Below are positions 43,830 to 52,513 of a stretch of 64,000 bases of DNA, one piece after another; positions within the stretch are counted from its first letter, which is position 1, and every line of letters starts with the position of its first letter. The stretch is from Marinomonas sp. IMCC 4694. GTDB taxonomy: Bacteria > Pseudomonadota > Gammaproteobacteria > Pseudomonadales > Marinomonadaceae. The position numbers were made by a program, and so were the translations under genes. The stretch spans positions 2,232,001-2,296,000 of the forward strand of contig NZ_VSRV01000001.1 in assembly GCF_008122525.1 (NCBI RefSeq). Direction: 5' to 3'. The notes beneath the pieces were generated by a model. That model searched no databases. It saw nothing but the letters and a program-made list of their open reading frames with translations, and was not told the origin of the DNA.

Positions 43830-44852
43830 TTAAATCAATGTCTCCAGCATAGATAACACATCCTCGATTGCAATCGCCTGCATGGCTTTTGGGTCATGGA
43901 CGGTTGTGGCCCAAGGCAAATCGTTAATGGGTTTGCCGTACTCCTTTTCAGCCAGTCTCTTATACACACTCACCACATGTTGCAAATCTTGATAGGGTCC
44001 GGTGCGCTCTGGGTTAGACAAAGCATACAAGCCCAATACGGGCGTACCGACCAAGGTGGCAATATGGGCGGGCCCTGTGTCGGGGCTCACCACCAAGTGC
44101 GCATCTTGAATAAGACGACACATAGCTTCTACCGATGTTTTACCGACCAAATTCACTACACCCTGTATTTCTTTTTCAATCTGCTGTGAAAAATGCCTTT
44201 CTAATTCAGACGGACCGCCCGTCAAAACAGGCGTATAACCTTTCTCTAACAGACGCATCACCACGGCGCGATTGCCTTCAAGTGTCCAATTTTTCTCAAT
44301 TTTAGAGCCACATGGATTCACCACAACATACGGACGCGGTACACCAAAAGACGGCTCAGGTAAATTTAACAAGCAAGGAAAACGAACCTCGGTTACCCCC
44401 AGCACACTGGCAATGGACAAAAACGAATCCAATACATGCACTCCTCTTGGCTCTGGCGCTCGCTCAGTCACAAACCAATGCTGTTTTTCACGAGATCGAG
44501 ACAACGAAAAACCAATGCGACGTTTGGCTTTTACCATTCGCATCAACACACTCGATCGAGACGACCATTGCAAGTGCAACAACACATCAAAGGTAATGTG
44601 TTTAAGCGCGGCACGCAGGGCAAACATACCCGTAAACCCCGTCTTCTTGTCGTATTCAATCACTTCTACGCCTTCGACCATGCGCACTAATTTGGCTTCT
44701 AAAGGCGCGGTAATCCATGTCACTTTCGCGTTGGGATAACGTCTCATCATGGCCTGCACAACCGCAACGGCATGACAAACGTCACCCAGAGCAGACAATC
44801 GAACGACGGCGATGTGCTGAATAGTCTCTTGTTGCACCTTCTGTTGCTGCAT
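43830..44852 (-). CDS. opsX: ADP-heptose--LPS heptosyltransferase I (OpsX-like, GT9)
   Basis: Family 9 glycosyltransferase that adds the first heptose to Kdo-lipid A. The N-terminal strand HIAVVRLSALGDVCHAVAVV is the GT9 signature. The C-terminal half has PYVVVNPCGSKIEKNW, the donor-site motif VSPDTGPAHIATLVGTPVLGLY and NPERTGPY. 340 residues. It is divergent from kdkA, the same pairing known in Haemophilus influenzae. That supports the OpsX name over WaaF or WaaC of the enteric rfa cluster. Confidence 0.87.
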   Translation of the reverse strand: MQQQKVQQETIQHIAVVRLSALGDVCHAVAVVQAMMRRYPNAKVTWITAPLEAKLVRMVEGVEVIEYDKKTGFTGMFALRAALKHITFDVLLHLQWSSRSSVLMRMVKAKRRIGFSLSRSREKQHWFVTERAPEPRGVHVLDSFLSIASVLGVTEVRFPCLLNLPEPSFGVPRPYVVVNPCGSKIEKNWTLEGNRAVVMRLLEKGYTPVLTGGPSELERHFSQQIEKEIQGVVNLVGKTSVEAMCRLIQDAHLVVSPDTGPAHIATLVGTPVLGLYALSNPERTGPYQDLQHVVSVYKRLAEKEYGKPINDLPWATTVHDPKAMQAIAIEDVLSMLETLI

Positions 44853-44984
44853 AGATTCCTCAAGGGCTGTTTATACTTGGCAAGTATTATAGAATAGTCA
44901 CTTTAAGAAGTGTGTCTTTAACAAGGTGATATCTCACCTAAAAAAGCAAAAGCTACCCTAAAAGCCCTAACGTAAGCGAGCACT

Positions 44985-45695
44985 ATGCCACAGACCATCA
45001 CGCTATCACCCAATACTCAGCTGATAAAGAGCGATGTTACTTTACCAGTCACAGACGCTTGGTTTGAACCTGGCTTCTGGCAAGCACAAAACGCACTTTC
45101 TGGCACAGGCAACGGACGTGGCGCAGTGTGGTTTATTCACAATGAACTGGGAGATTTTGTGATTCGGCGCTATCATCGTGGCGGCTTGATCGCCAAATTC
45201 AATAAAGCGCTTTTTTTATATACTGGGCTTAAAAGCACGCGCCCGTGGCTTGAACTTCATTTATTAGAAAAAATGCGTGCGCTCAATTTACCCGTCCCAC
45301 GACCCATAGCTGGACTGATAACCACCCACAATGGCTTTTATCGTAGCGCTTTGATCACCGAGACCATTGCTAATGCCAGCGATCTTTTTGAGATGATTAA
45401 AGCAGGCAAAAGCCACACCCTAGATTGGAACAATATTGGCCACGTTATCAAACGCTTTCACGATCATGGGATTTATCATTCAGACCTAAATTGCCATAAC
45501 ATCATGGTTGATCAGCTCAATACTGTGTGGGTGATTGATTTTGACAAGTGCGAACAGCGCCCCATTAACCCAATATGGCAACAAAACAACCTTGACCGAC
45601 TCAAACGCTCACTCAACAAAGAATCCGAAAAACAGGCTTCATTTACGGTGACTGACACGCAATGGAATCACTTTCTGGAAGGCTACCGTGGCTAA
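44985..45695 (+). CDS. kdkA: 3-deoxy-D-manno-octulosonic acid kinase KdkA
   Basis: Phosphorylates the Kdo of Kdo-lipid A at O-4. The protein kinase-like fold shows GTGNGRGAVWFI-like N-terminal loop, FVIRRYHRGGLIAKF, the catalytic loop YHSDLNCHNIMVD and the metal-binding VIDFDKCEQR. 236 residues, as in Haemophilus KdkA. Its last 8 bp overlap the acyltransferase gene, so the two are coupled. The presence of KdkA implies a single phosphorylated Kdo in the inner core (inference from the Haemophilus pathway). Confidence 0.92.
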   Translation: MPQTITLSPNTQLIKSDVTLPVTDAWFEPGFWQAQNALSGTGNGRGAVWFIHNELGDFVIRRYHRGGLIAKFNKALFLYTGLKSTRPWLELHLLEKMRALNLPVPRPIAGLITTHNGFYRSALITETIANASDLFEMIKAGKSHTLDWNNIGHVIKRFHDHGIYHSDLNCHNIMVDQLNTVWVIDFDKCEQRPINPIWQQNNLDRLKRSLNKESEKQASFTVTDTQWNHFLEGYRG

Positions 45696-46611
45696 AACAA
45701 CCCTCAACAAAAACATAACGCACTTTTTAAAACCAAAGCACTGGCCAACCTGGTTTGCCATGGGAATAGCCTACGGGCTGAGTTTTTTGCCTTGGGCACT
45801 ACAGCAAAGAATGGGCAAATATCTGGGTCGTCTGCTGTATCGTCTGACCGCCCGACGCAGGCACATTTGCGATGTAAATTTAAATATTTGTTACCCTAAA
45901 ATGACCAAAGAAGAACGTAAAAACCTCACAAAAGCCCACTTTGAAAGCATGGGAAAAGGCGTATTTGAGATGTTCAGTACGTGGTTTCAAGACAGAAACA
46001 AAACCGCTTCAAAAGTCCGTTTTCACAATCAAGACGTCGTAGAAAAAGCGCTCGCCAAGGGCAACGGCTGCATTATTGTTGGTGCTCACTTTTCGTCCAT
46101 TGATATGTGTGGCACACACATGGCGCGATTCATCGACGTACACCCTATTTATAAACTGCAACGTAACCCCGTAATGAATTGGATTATGGAGCGCCAACGC
46201 CAAGCCATTTTTTCCAAAACCATTGAACGCAGTAACGTAAGAGAAGTACTCAAGTCACTCAAACAAAACAAAGCGGTTTGGTACGCTGTTGACCAAGATT
46301 ATGGTCGAAGAAATTCGGTGTTTGCGCCTTTTTTTGGCAGACAATGTGCCACTATTTCTCACGTGAGTCGGCTTGCTAAAAACACCAATGCTGCTATTTT
46401 ACTCTATGACTATGGACGCACTGACAATGGCTACTTTTTATCGCTGACAGCCTTGGAAAACTACCCAACTGGTGATGAAATACAAGATGCTACCTTGATA
46501 AACCAGTTAATTGAAAAACAAATCAATACTAAAAAAGAACAGTACTTCTGGTCACATCGACGCTTTAAGACTCAAGAGAACGATAACGCGCCTTCGCCAT
46601 ACGATCGCTAA
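45688..46611 (+). CDS. Lipid A biosynthesis acyltransferase (LpxL/HtrB family)
   Basis: Adds a secondary acyl chain to Kdo-lipid A precursors at the inner membrane. One N-terminal hydrophobic segment (about 22-40) is followed by the catalytic H-x4-D motif in GAHFSSIDMCG. The conserved YKLQRNPVMNWIM and VWYAVDQDYGRRNSVFAPFFG segments come next. 307 residues fit LpxL or LpxM; I cannot decide between them. The gene overlaps kdkA by 8 bp, giving a compact lipooligosaccharide operon with opsX facing away. Confidence 0.92.
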   Translation: MAKTTLNKNITHFLKPKHWPTWFAMGIAYGLSFLPWALQQRMGKYLGRLLYRLTARRRHICDVNLNICYPKMTKEERKNLTKAHFESMGKGVFEMFSTWFQDRNKTASKVRFHNQDVVEKALAKGNGCIIVGAHFSSIDMCGTHMARFIDVHPIYKLQRNPVMNWIMERQRQAIFSKTIERSNVREVLKSLKQNKAVWYAVDQDYGRRNSVFAPFFGRQCATISHVSRLAKNTNAAILLYDYGRTDNGYFLSLTALENYPTGDEIQDATLINQLIEKQINTKKEQYFWSHRRFKTQENDNAPSPYDR

Positions 46612-46617
46612 CACAGA

Positions 46618-46649
46618 TAAAAACGCCATAGACACACAGTCATGGCGTG
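46618..46649 (-). terminator. Terminator of the cti-LLM transcript (minus strand)
   Basis: On the minus strand ACGCCAT-GACTGTGTGTCT-ATGGCGT is followed by TTTTATC. It lies 6 bp after the LLM oxidoreductase stop. On the plus strand no T-run follows the stem. Confidence 0.7.
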
Positions 46650-46655
46650 GCGTAA

Positions 46656-47654
46656 TTAACACCCGTCTCGAACATTCGCCATTAAACGTAGCGAGGTAAG
46701 CCTTGCCGCTGCATCATGGATAGGCATTGATACAATTAACTCATCAACCTGTGATAGCCGAAGAAACCGCTCTAATTGAAGTGCTACCGAGGTTTTCGAG
46801 CCTACCACCGCATACTGCAGCATGTGCTCTACCATGTGTTTTTCACTTGGCGACCAAACCCCTTCCATACTGTGAACCGGTTTGGCAAAAGGAAGATTGC
46901 GGCCACGGCGCAAATTCACAAATTGTTGCTGAGCAGAAGTAAACAAATAGCGCGCTTCGTCGTCAGTCTCTGCCACCACAGCCATAATGCCTGCCATCGT
47001 ATGCGCCTTCGCACCACGCTCAGACGCTTTAAAATTCCGACGGTACACGGTGAGCGCCTGTATTAGCTGATCTGGAGCAAAATGAGAAGCAAAAGAATAA
47101 GGCAAACCAAGCTCCGCCGCGACCTGCGCACTGTATAAACTCGAGCCTAATAACCAAATGGGCACATGAGTATTGCACCCTGGCACCGCCATCACACCTT
47201 GCCCCTGTTCATGGTCACCAAGTAGAGCTTGCAAAGCCAACACATCATCAGGGTAACTGTCCACCGACGCATCCATATTGCGCCGTAGGGCACGCGCGGT
47301 TTGCACGTCTGTCCCAGGCGCTCGGCCTAACCCTAAATCAATACGATTAGGGTACAATTCGGCCAAGGTGCCAAATTGCTCGGCGATCACCAAAGGAGAA
47401 TGATTCGGCAGCATAACGCCGCCTGAGCCAAGACGAATTTTAGACGTTACCGCGCCCAAATGCGACAGCACCACCGACGTCGCTGAACTGGCCACTCCCA
47501 TCATGCCATGGTGCTCAGCCAACCAAAAGCGTGCATAACCATTCGCCTCTGCCGCGATGGCCATTTTGCGGCTTGTGGCTAAAGAATCAGCCACCGTAAA
47601 CCCATCCGACACCGGCGCGAGATCTAAAATGGAAAAAGGAACCGTATTTTTCAT
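46656..47654 (-). CDS. LLM-class flavin-dependent oxidoreductase (luciferase-like)
   Basis: Belongs to the bacterial luciferase-like monooxygenases that use FMNH2 or F420. Typical features: an N-terminal strand FSILDLAPVSDG, the AEHHGMMGVASSATSVVLSHLGA segment, IRLGSGGVMLPNHSPLVIAEQFGTLAELYPNRIDLGLGRAPGTD (long conserved block, residues about 74-117), and WLLGSSLYSAQVAAELGLPY. 332 residues resemble the YhbW/MsnO8 group. It follows cti by 6 bp. Substrate unknown. Confidence 0.9.
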   Translation of the reverse strand: MKNTVPFSILDLAPVSDGFTVADSLATSRKMAIAAEANGYARFWLAEHHGMMGVASSATSVVLSHLGAVTSKIRLGSGGVMLPNHSPLVIAEQFGTLAELYPNRIDLGLGRAPGTDVQTARALRRNMDASVDSYPDDVLALQALLGDHEQGQGVMAVPGCNTHVPIWLLGSSLYSAQVAAELGLPYSFASHFAPDQLIQALTVYRRNFKASERGAKAHTMAGIMAVVAETDDEARYLFTSAQQQFVNLRRGRNLPFAKPVHSMEGVWSPSEKHMVEHMLQYAVVGSKTSVALQLERFLRLSQVDELIVSMPIHDAAARLTSLRLMANVRDGC

Positions 47655-47660
47655 TTGCTC

Positions 47661-50024
47661 TTACCTATTTTCAAGACGATTGTAATCCAAAATGCCACTC
47701 TCTCTTGGACGATCTATTGTATTTAAGTTTCTTATGGCGTCACTGACAAACCAGAAATTAGGATGGGTTCTGCGAACACCAAAGCTGTCGAGTAACGCTG
47801 AATAATCGTCCGATGTAGCCAAACTCGCCACCTGATTCGCCCAATCCACTAACTCACTTTCTTCGACTTGCATCAGCCCATTAGGGTAATCACCCAGTAC
47901 ACCTTTCACCAAGGTCACCCCGTCCTCTTTCGGTAAACGCGCCCCTTCTTCGTCTAACAGGCTCGATATGTTGGCGTGCGCTTTGTGGTGAATCAGACTC
48001 ACAACCTCAAGTGGAACGCCCTGTTGCGTGACTAATACCGTCGACACATTTGGCAGAAACGACAAGCCTCCGCCACGTACCGCTTGCAATTTATATAAGG
48101 CCTCACGTTGACGCAAAGACAGCTTACTCTGCTCTAAGTCGTAACCATGATTCAATACGCCAGCAAGCCTTTCCCGCAGTTTTTCATACAACTCAGACTG
48201 ACGATCGCCACTGGTGTATTCAACTTGTGACTGCCGATTCACTTTAATGTAGTCATCAAAAATATAGTTTTTGATCGTTTGGCTCACATCGCGATACCAA
48301 AATGCACGGATCGACTCCCGGTCTTCTTTTGGTAATAGCAGCAGGAAATTCATCTCGCCTTCCATGCGCAAAAAATCCATATACAAACGCGTCACCAATT
48401 GGTGCCCCACGTTGCCATACACATCGAAACCCGCCACCAGCAAATAATGAATACGCTCTAATAACGGGTAATCAATCACCCACGCCGTTTTAGGGTATTG
48501 ACCCACCATGCCCTGCACGACAGAAGCGTTGTCAAAATGTCGAAAAATGGTCAGCGCGGCATTTTTATTCTCGCCATCGCCGTCCCAAATAACACTGAGA
48601 TCCAAGGGTAACCGGCTCCCCACGTCCCCTTCAATTAAAGCGGCTTTGGCCGATAAATACGACTTTTGCTGCTCAGAAAAACCAACCCATGACGCCAGCG
48701 GCAAGGTGTTACTTGACCCAATAGCGGGCAAGTCTAAGTTTTGTACTTGATCTTCTAGGTAATCGGCTGACCCCTTGTTGTACGCCACATCTGGGTCAAT
48801 AAAATACACCCAAAACTGCTCGTTAATCACATTCACCGCTACCTGACCACGACAAACAGGCCCTTTGATAAAAGACATAATGGTGTTTTGTGAATGATCG
48901 AGTAGAAAGCGGTAACGAGCACGTGCCGGTATGTCTCGAAAAGCTTTAAAAGGGTTGGTTGCCACATCTATGTCATAACCTGGAGACTGTGTCACATCAA
49001 ATTGAGTTTCATAAAAAATGGACTGCCAACGGGCGTAACGGGCGTCGTCTAATGTCATTGGAATGTGGTTTTTTTGCACTTTCACTTCAGCGTCAGGCAA
49101 CAGACGGTAATAAACACGATCAACCCCTGGGTCATCATAAGGACGACGTGTCGCAATGCGCGCCACCGGCTCACCAGGTGGCGTGGCAGAACGCACCAAC
49201 TGGAAACGGAATGCTTCGTGGTCGTCGAGTATCGCGTCATCCAAATACAAGCTATACAAATACAAATGTTCGTAAATGTAACGGGCAATCAATTGGTTTT
49301 TTAAATCTTCACCGTTTAATCGAGATTCCCAAACAGACACCTGCTGTTGCAACGCTGCTGGCAATGGGGCAGCGACAGGCATTTTTCCCCCTTTGGCCAA
49401 CCAACGCGTTAAGACATCAAACTCCTTCGAGTCCAACGCAGGAAGACCATAAGGCATGCCCCACTTTGGAAACGTTTTTTCAAAATCTTGATATTCTTCG
49501 ATGCTGGCGCACTGCTGCTCCCTCGCTAGGGAAAAGTCATAATCATCCGACAATACCGGTTGAGTAAAAGCGCCTTGATTCGCTCGTAAGGCAATCGCTC
49601 GATACAATACACTGCCTTGAAGATTGACCGCGGGCGACTGCTCACGTTCGTTTAACACCGGATGAAAGCCCTTAGCTCGCCACTCATCCGTACTGTTCGC
49701 ATCGATAAATAAACGCGATGGAGACGACGCCAATAAACGCGTGCCATCGTACACTAGATCTTTAGAACCGCCGCGTTCAATACCGCTGGGCGCCGTTAAT
49801 TTCAGCTGACAAGGCGCATCATAACAAGCGTGACAAGAGACGCAGCGCGTATCGAGAATAGGCTTCACCTGCTCATTGTAAAACGCGGTTTCTTCGGGTG
49901 ATACCTCACTGACTCGATTAACTGGGTCTTGCGAGCCAAAGACGGTATCCAACTGATGAGTGGCGTACGCGGCACATCCAGAGACCAATACAAAGAGGCA
50001 AAAAAGGGGAAACCAACGAGACAT
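47661..50024 (-). CDS. cti: Fatty acid cis/trans isomerase (Cti)
   Basis: A periplasmic cytochrome c-type enzyme that converts cis-unsaturated acyl chains of membrane lipids to trans, stiffening the membrane within minutes of solvent, heat or salt stress. A lipobox-like LVSGC (Cys17) ends the signal sequence. The haem motif CVSCH is at residues 61-65, with further Cys residues nearby. The 787 residues match the family. First gene of a two-gene unit with the LLM oxidoreductase. The AC-rich 224-bp region upstream must contain its promoter. Confidence 0.93.
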   Translation of the reverse strand: MSRWFPLFCLFVLVSGCAAYATHQLDTVFGSQDPVNRVSEVSPEETAFYNEQVKPILDTRCVSCHACYDAPCQLKLTAPSGIERGGSKDLVYDGTRLLASSPSRLFIDANSTDEWRAKGFHPVLNEREQSPAVNLQGSVLYRAIALRANQGAFTQPVLSDDYDFSLAREQQCASIEEYQDFEKTFPKWGMPYGLPALDSKEFDVLTRWLAKGGKMPVAAPLPAALQQQVSVWESRLNGEDLKNQLIARYIYEHLYLYSLYLDDAILDDHEAFRFQLVRSATPPGEPVARIATRRPYDDPGVDRVYYRLLPDAEVKVQKNHIPMTLDDARYARWQSIFYETQFDVTQSPGYDIDVATNPFKAFRDIPARARYRFLLDHSQNTIMSFIKGPVCRGQVAVNVINEQFWVYFIDPDVAYNKGSADYLEDQVQNLDLPAIGSSNTLPLASWVGFSEQQKSYLSAKAALIEGDVGSRLPLDLSVIWDGDGENKNAALTIFRHFDNASVVQGMVGQYPKTAWVIDYPLLERIHYLLVAGFDVYGNVGHQLVTRLYMDFLRMEGEMNFLLLLPKEDRESIRAFWYRDVSQTIKNYIFDDYIKVNRQSQVEYTSGDRQSELYEKLRERLAGVLNHGYDLEQSKLSLRQREALYKLQAVRGGGLSFLPNVSTVLVTQQGVPLEVVSLIHHKAHANISSLLDEEGARLPKEDGVTLVKGVLGDYPNGLMQVEESELVDWANQVASLATSDDYSALLDSFGVRRTHPNFWFVSDAIRNLNTIDRPRESGILDYNRLENR

Positions 50025-50187
50025 ACAAACATCCTCTTTATATTTCGTTTAAGAAACGACAATCTCATCCATAGGGTTAAAAAAACAAACGTAATCGACT
50101 AAAAATGCAAAAAAACACACAAAAGTCGTACAAAAACCTCAAACTAAACCCAAAAATACACTAAACAAACACACTGACAGGCCTCAA

Positions 50188-50211
50188 TAAAAAAACGCCC
50201 GTTGAGGCGTT
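50188..50211 (-). terminator. Terminator of the rbgA-yacL-hypothetical transcript (minus strand)
   Basis: On the minus strand AACGCC-TCAACGG-GCGTT is followed by a run of seven T. It lies about 40 bp beyond the stop of the acidic hypothetical gene. Confidence 0.8.
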
Positions 50212-50248
50212 TTAAAATCGGTCTGTCTTAACCAGCAAACCAAGACGT

Positions 50249-50848
50249 TTATTTGTCGTCTTCGATGCCATCATCAGGATAATCTTCTGATAACTCGTAT
50301 GCATCGTCACCCATGTCATCGTTTGCCAACAACAAGGCCTCTTCGTAAGCACCACCGAATTCAATGCGCGTAATATCATACAAATCGTATTCAAAGGTTT
50401 CATCAAACCAGCGAGCATCAGAGCCAATTTCTTCCAGCTCATAAATCACCGCATCGGTCCTAATCACACGACCAATCTCGCAGCTGTCAGGATCAACTTC
50501 TTCGCGGTGCAATGTCACCAAGCCAAATTCTTCGCTGATGTCAATCAGCAACACCGCCAAATCGTCTAACTCAACTTCAGGGTCTAATACTTCTTCACCA
50601 CGTAACGCCAGCACTCTTTTCTGGAAATCATTAAAGGGAGCAGGATGCACAAAATCACTAATATCCTCTAAGAAAAGGATTTGATAGCCATTAAGACGCA
50701 CATTATCATCCACTAATTGGAGCAACACCATTTCTTCATTGGCGGCAATAATAAAGCCATCCATCCAACTCTCTGGTCCATCCAACTCTTCACGAAAGAT
50801 TCGGACAACATTGTTTCGAGTACGGGCTTTTTCCAATTCGATGAGCAT
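50249..50848 (-). CDS. Acidic hypothetical protein with two Sm-like barrel-type halves
   Basis: I recognise no named family. The 199 residues are strongly acidic, ending in a Glu/Asp-rich tail (DDMGDDAYELSEDYPDDG). Two halves look alike. Residues about 10-70 (GFIIAANEEMVLLQLVDD, then GYQILFLEDISDF) and about 110-175 (IGRVIRTDAVIYELEEIGSD, then YDLYDITRIEFGGAYEEAL) share the order G-[strand]-[L-x-x-I]-[D-I-S/T]. That pattern suggests tandem SH3/Sm-like barrels (inference). No signal peptide. Probably cotranscribed after yacL, 102 bp upstream. Confidence 0.72.
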   Translation of the reverse strand: MLIELEKARTRNNVVRIFREELDGPESWMDGFIIAANEEMVLLQLVDDNVRLNGYQILFLEDISDFVHPAPFNDFQKRVLALRGEEVLDPEVELDDLAVLLIDISEEFGLVTLHREEVDPDSCEIGRVIRTDAVIYELEEIGSDARWFDETFEYDLYDITRIEFGGAYEEALLLANDDMGDDAYELSEDYPDDGIEDDK

Positions 50849-50950
50849 ATGGGCTCCCTAAAAAAACATCAAAATAATAATGTACAAGTGTAAACCCAGC
50901 CAGCGTTGGGAACAACTGCCTAGCCAGTTTAAACGGTCACGACAAGAGTA

Positions 50951-51331
50951 CTAATACAATACGTTATGCCAGTTTTCAATCATATTAATCAGGTCTTCTA
51001 AACCACATTCTGCCTGAATACCATCGGTCGAAGTTTGATAAAAACTGTCCTGACTATCAAACATGGCTTTGATTTCTTCTTCGGCCGAATCCAAATCGAT
51101 TTGTCGCGACACAGACACGCCCTCTTCACTGAGAATAACCTCAAATGGACCATGTTTAAATTCAGTGGTTTCTTTGTCTTTCTCTGCCAATCGGGCCGCC
51201 ATCAACACACGCTGAATGCTTTCTAAATCGCGCACGTATTCTGAGACCCACTCACCAATCGCGGCGAACTCATAACCGGTGTAAATGCGGTATTGATTGT
51301 CGTCCTGATCAAACGCTATTTCATAATCCAT
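50951..51331 (-). CDS. yacL: UPF0231 family protein YacL
   Basis: Conserved gammaproteobacterial protein of unknown function. The start MDYEIAFDQDDNQYRIYTGYEFAAIGEW and the closing GLEDLINMIENW match E. coli YacL (MDYEFLRDITG…). I use the ATG at 51331 (126 residues), with GAGG 9 nt upstream; the longer frame from a GTG at 51346 has no family support. It begins 11 bp after rbgA. Acidic, soluble, no clear catalytic motif. Confidence 0.85.
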   Translation of the reverse strand: MDYEIAFDQDDNQYRIYTGYEFAAIGEWVSEYVRDLESIQRVLMAARLAEKDKETTEFKHGPFEVILSEEGVSVSRQIDLDSAEEEIKAMFDSQDSFYQTSTDGIQAECGLEDLINMIENWHNVLY

Positions 51332-51342
51332 GACCGTGAACC

Positions 51343-52335
51343 TCACTGTTTATCATCTGTGCTCTCATTATTGCTTTCCGCCTGCGCTTGACGATACGCT
51401 ACGTTACTGGCCTGCTGTCGTTGCGGCACCGCTGCCGCTAATCTTGCCAAACGCGCGGCTTCTTTTTTCGCTTTTGCGTCTTCTACTCTGCGCTCTTCTT
51501 CTGCGATCATGTCTGGTGTTTCCATCACATAAGGCCCAATTGCACCGGTTCTTACGTCACTCAAGAACACTTCAGCGGCTTTGTGCATATCGACTTTGCC
51601 ACCGGACCTCAGCGCGCCACGTTTCGAACCAATAATTTTCAGCACGTCGTAGGGATCGGAAGAAATGTCTTTTAATTTGTAACGGGTTGTCAGCGCCTCC
51701 AGATAATCAGCGAGGAAGAACTTTAATCCCGCCAAGGCCACGTCCTCATAATCGATGGCGGTATCTCGAACCGCCCCCGTAACCGCCAAACGATAGCTGG
51801 CATCGGGGTTTTCAATTTTAGGCCATAAAATCCCCGGGGTATCTAAAATCTGAAACCCATTGGTGACTTTCAATTTTTGTTGTGACTTGGTCACCGCCGG
51901 CTCATTGCCGACTTTCGCAACACGCTTGCCAAGCAAGGCATTCATCAAACTGGATTTGCCCACGTTAGGAATACCGGCAATCATGGCACGAATCGGCTTT
52001 TCAGCGCTGCCTCGGTGCGGCACCATCTGGCTCACCCACTGACTTATTTTAGATACATCGGCTTTGTCTAGCGTTGAAAACGGGTGCGCTAAAATCGACT
52101 TGTTCCCATTCCAGTGTGCCAACCATAAATCCAGACGAGCCTTGTCTGCGAGGTCTTTTTTATTCAACAAGCGCAACACCGGCACATCGCCACGTAATGT
52201 CGTTAACATAGGGTTTTGACTGGAATCGGGAATGCGGGCATCCAACACTTCAATCACAATATCAACTTGCGTCATGACTTCTTCGATTTCTCGACGCGCT
52301 TTATTCATGTGCCCTGGATACCACTGAACGCTCAA
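51343..52335 (-). CDS. rbgA: Ribosome biogenesis GTPase RbgA/YlqF-like
   Basis: Circularly permuted GTPase that helps late assembly of the large ribosomal subunit. Motif order is permuted: G4 NKKD at residues 58-61 comes before G1 GIPNVGKSS (121-129), then the G3 motif DTPG (165-168). The N-terminus MSVQWYPGHMNKARREI is the RbgA/MTG1 hallmark. The C-terminal extension is Ala/Arg/Glu-rich. 330 residues. First gene of a minus-strand unit with yacL. Confidence 0.93.
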   Translation of the reverse strand: MSVQWYPGHMNKARREIEEVMTQVDIVIEVLDARIPDSSQNPMLTTLRGDVPVLRLLNKKDLADKARLDLWLAHWNGNKSILAHPFSTLDKADVSKISQWVSQMVPHRGSAEKPIRAMIAGIPNVGKSSLMNALLGKRVAKVGNEPAVTKSQQKLKVTNGFQILDTPGILWPKIENPDASYRLAVTGAVRDTAIDYEDVALAGLKFFLADYLEALTTRYKLKDISSDPYDVLKIIGSKRGALRSGGKVDMHKAAEVFLSDVRTGAIGPYVMETPDMIAEEERRVEDAKAKKEAARLARLAAAVPQRQQASNVAYRQAQAESNNESTDDKQ

Positions 52336-52467
52336 CCTAACTCCCCTTTATTACCAAGTCTTTTTCGGTGGCGAATACTACCACAAGTTACTTTAAGAAA
52401 GAGAAAATACTCATCTATCTTGCAAAGGCATTTGGAAACACTAAAAGCACCGCTGACAGCGACTAAT

Positions 52468-52481
52468 CTGATCCAAATCAA
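52468..52481 (+). promoter_or_regulatory. FNR/Anr-type binding site
   Basis: CTGAT-CCAA-ATCAA matches the FNR consensus TTGAT-N4-ATCAA in nine of ten positions. Its centre (52474.5) is 39.5-41.5 bp upstream of the start expected from the -10 at 52503-52508. This is the class II activator position of FNR. The absence of a recognisable -35 hexamer is consistent. Confidence 0.7.
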
Positions 52482-52502
52482 GGAAAGCCATCGCAAACAC
52501 TT

Positions 52503-52508
52503 TATACT
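52503..52508 (+). promoter_or_regulatory. -10 element of the candidate small RNA
   Basis: TATACT, five of six matches to consensus, predicting transcription start near 52514-52516. No protein-coding frame begins downstream before the terminator. Confidence 0.55.
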
Positions 52509-52513
52509 CATCT

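Noticed and set aside
44272..44739. 155-codon plus-strand frame within opsX
   Set aside because: Antisense to a well-supported GT9 gene; its translation lacks any known pattern.
48959..49567. 202-codon open frame on the plus strand inside cti
   Set aside because: It is antisense to a clear fatty acid isomerase with strong motifs, shows no domain, and has no ribosome-binding site. It is a shadow of GC-rich codons.
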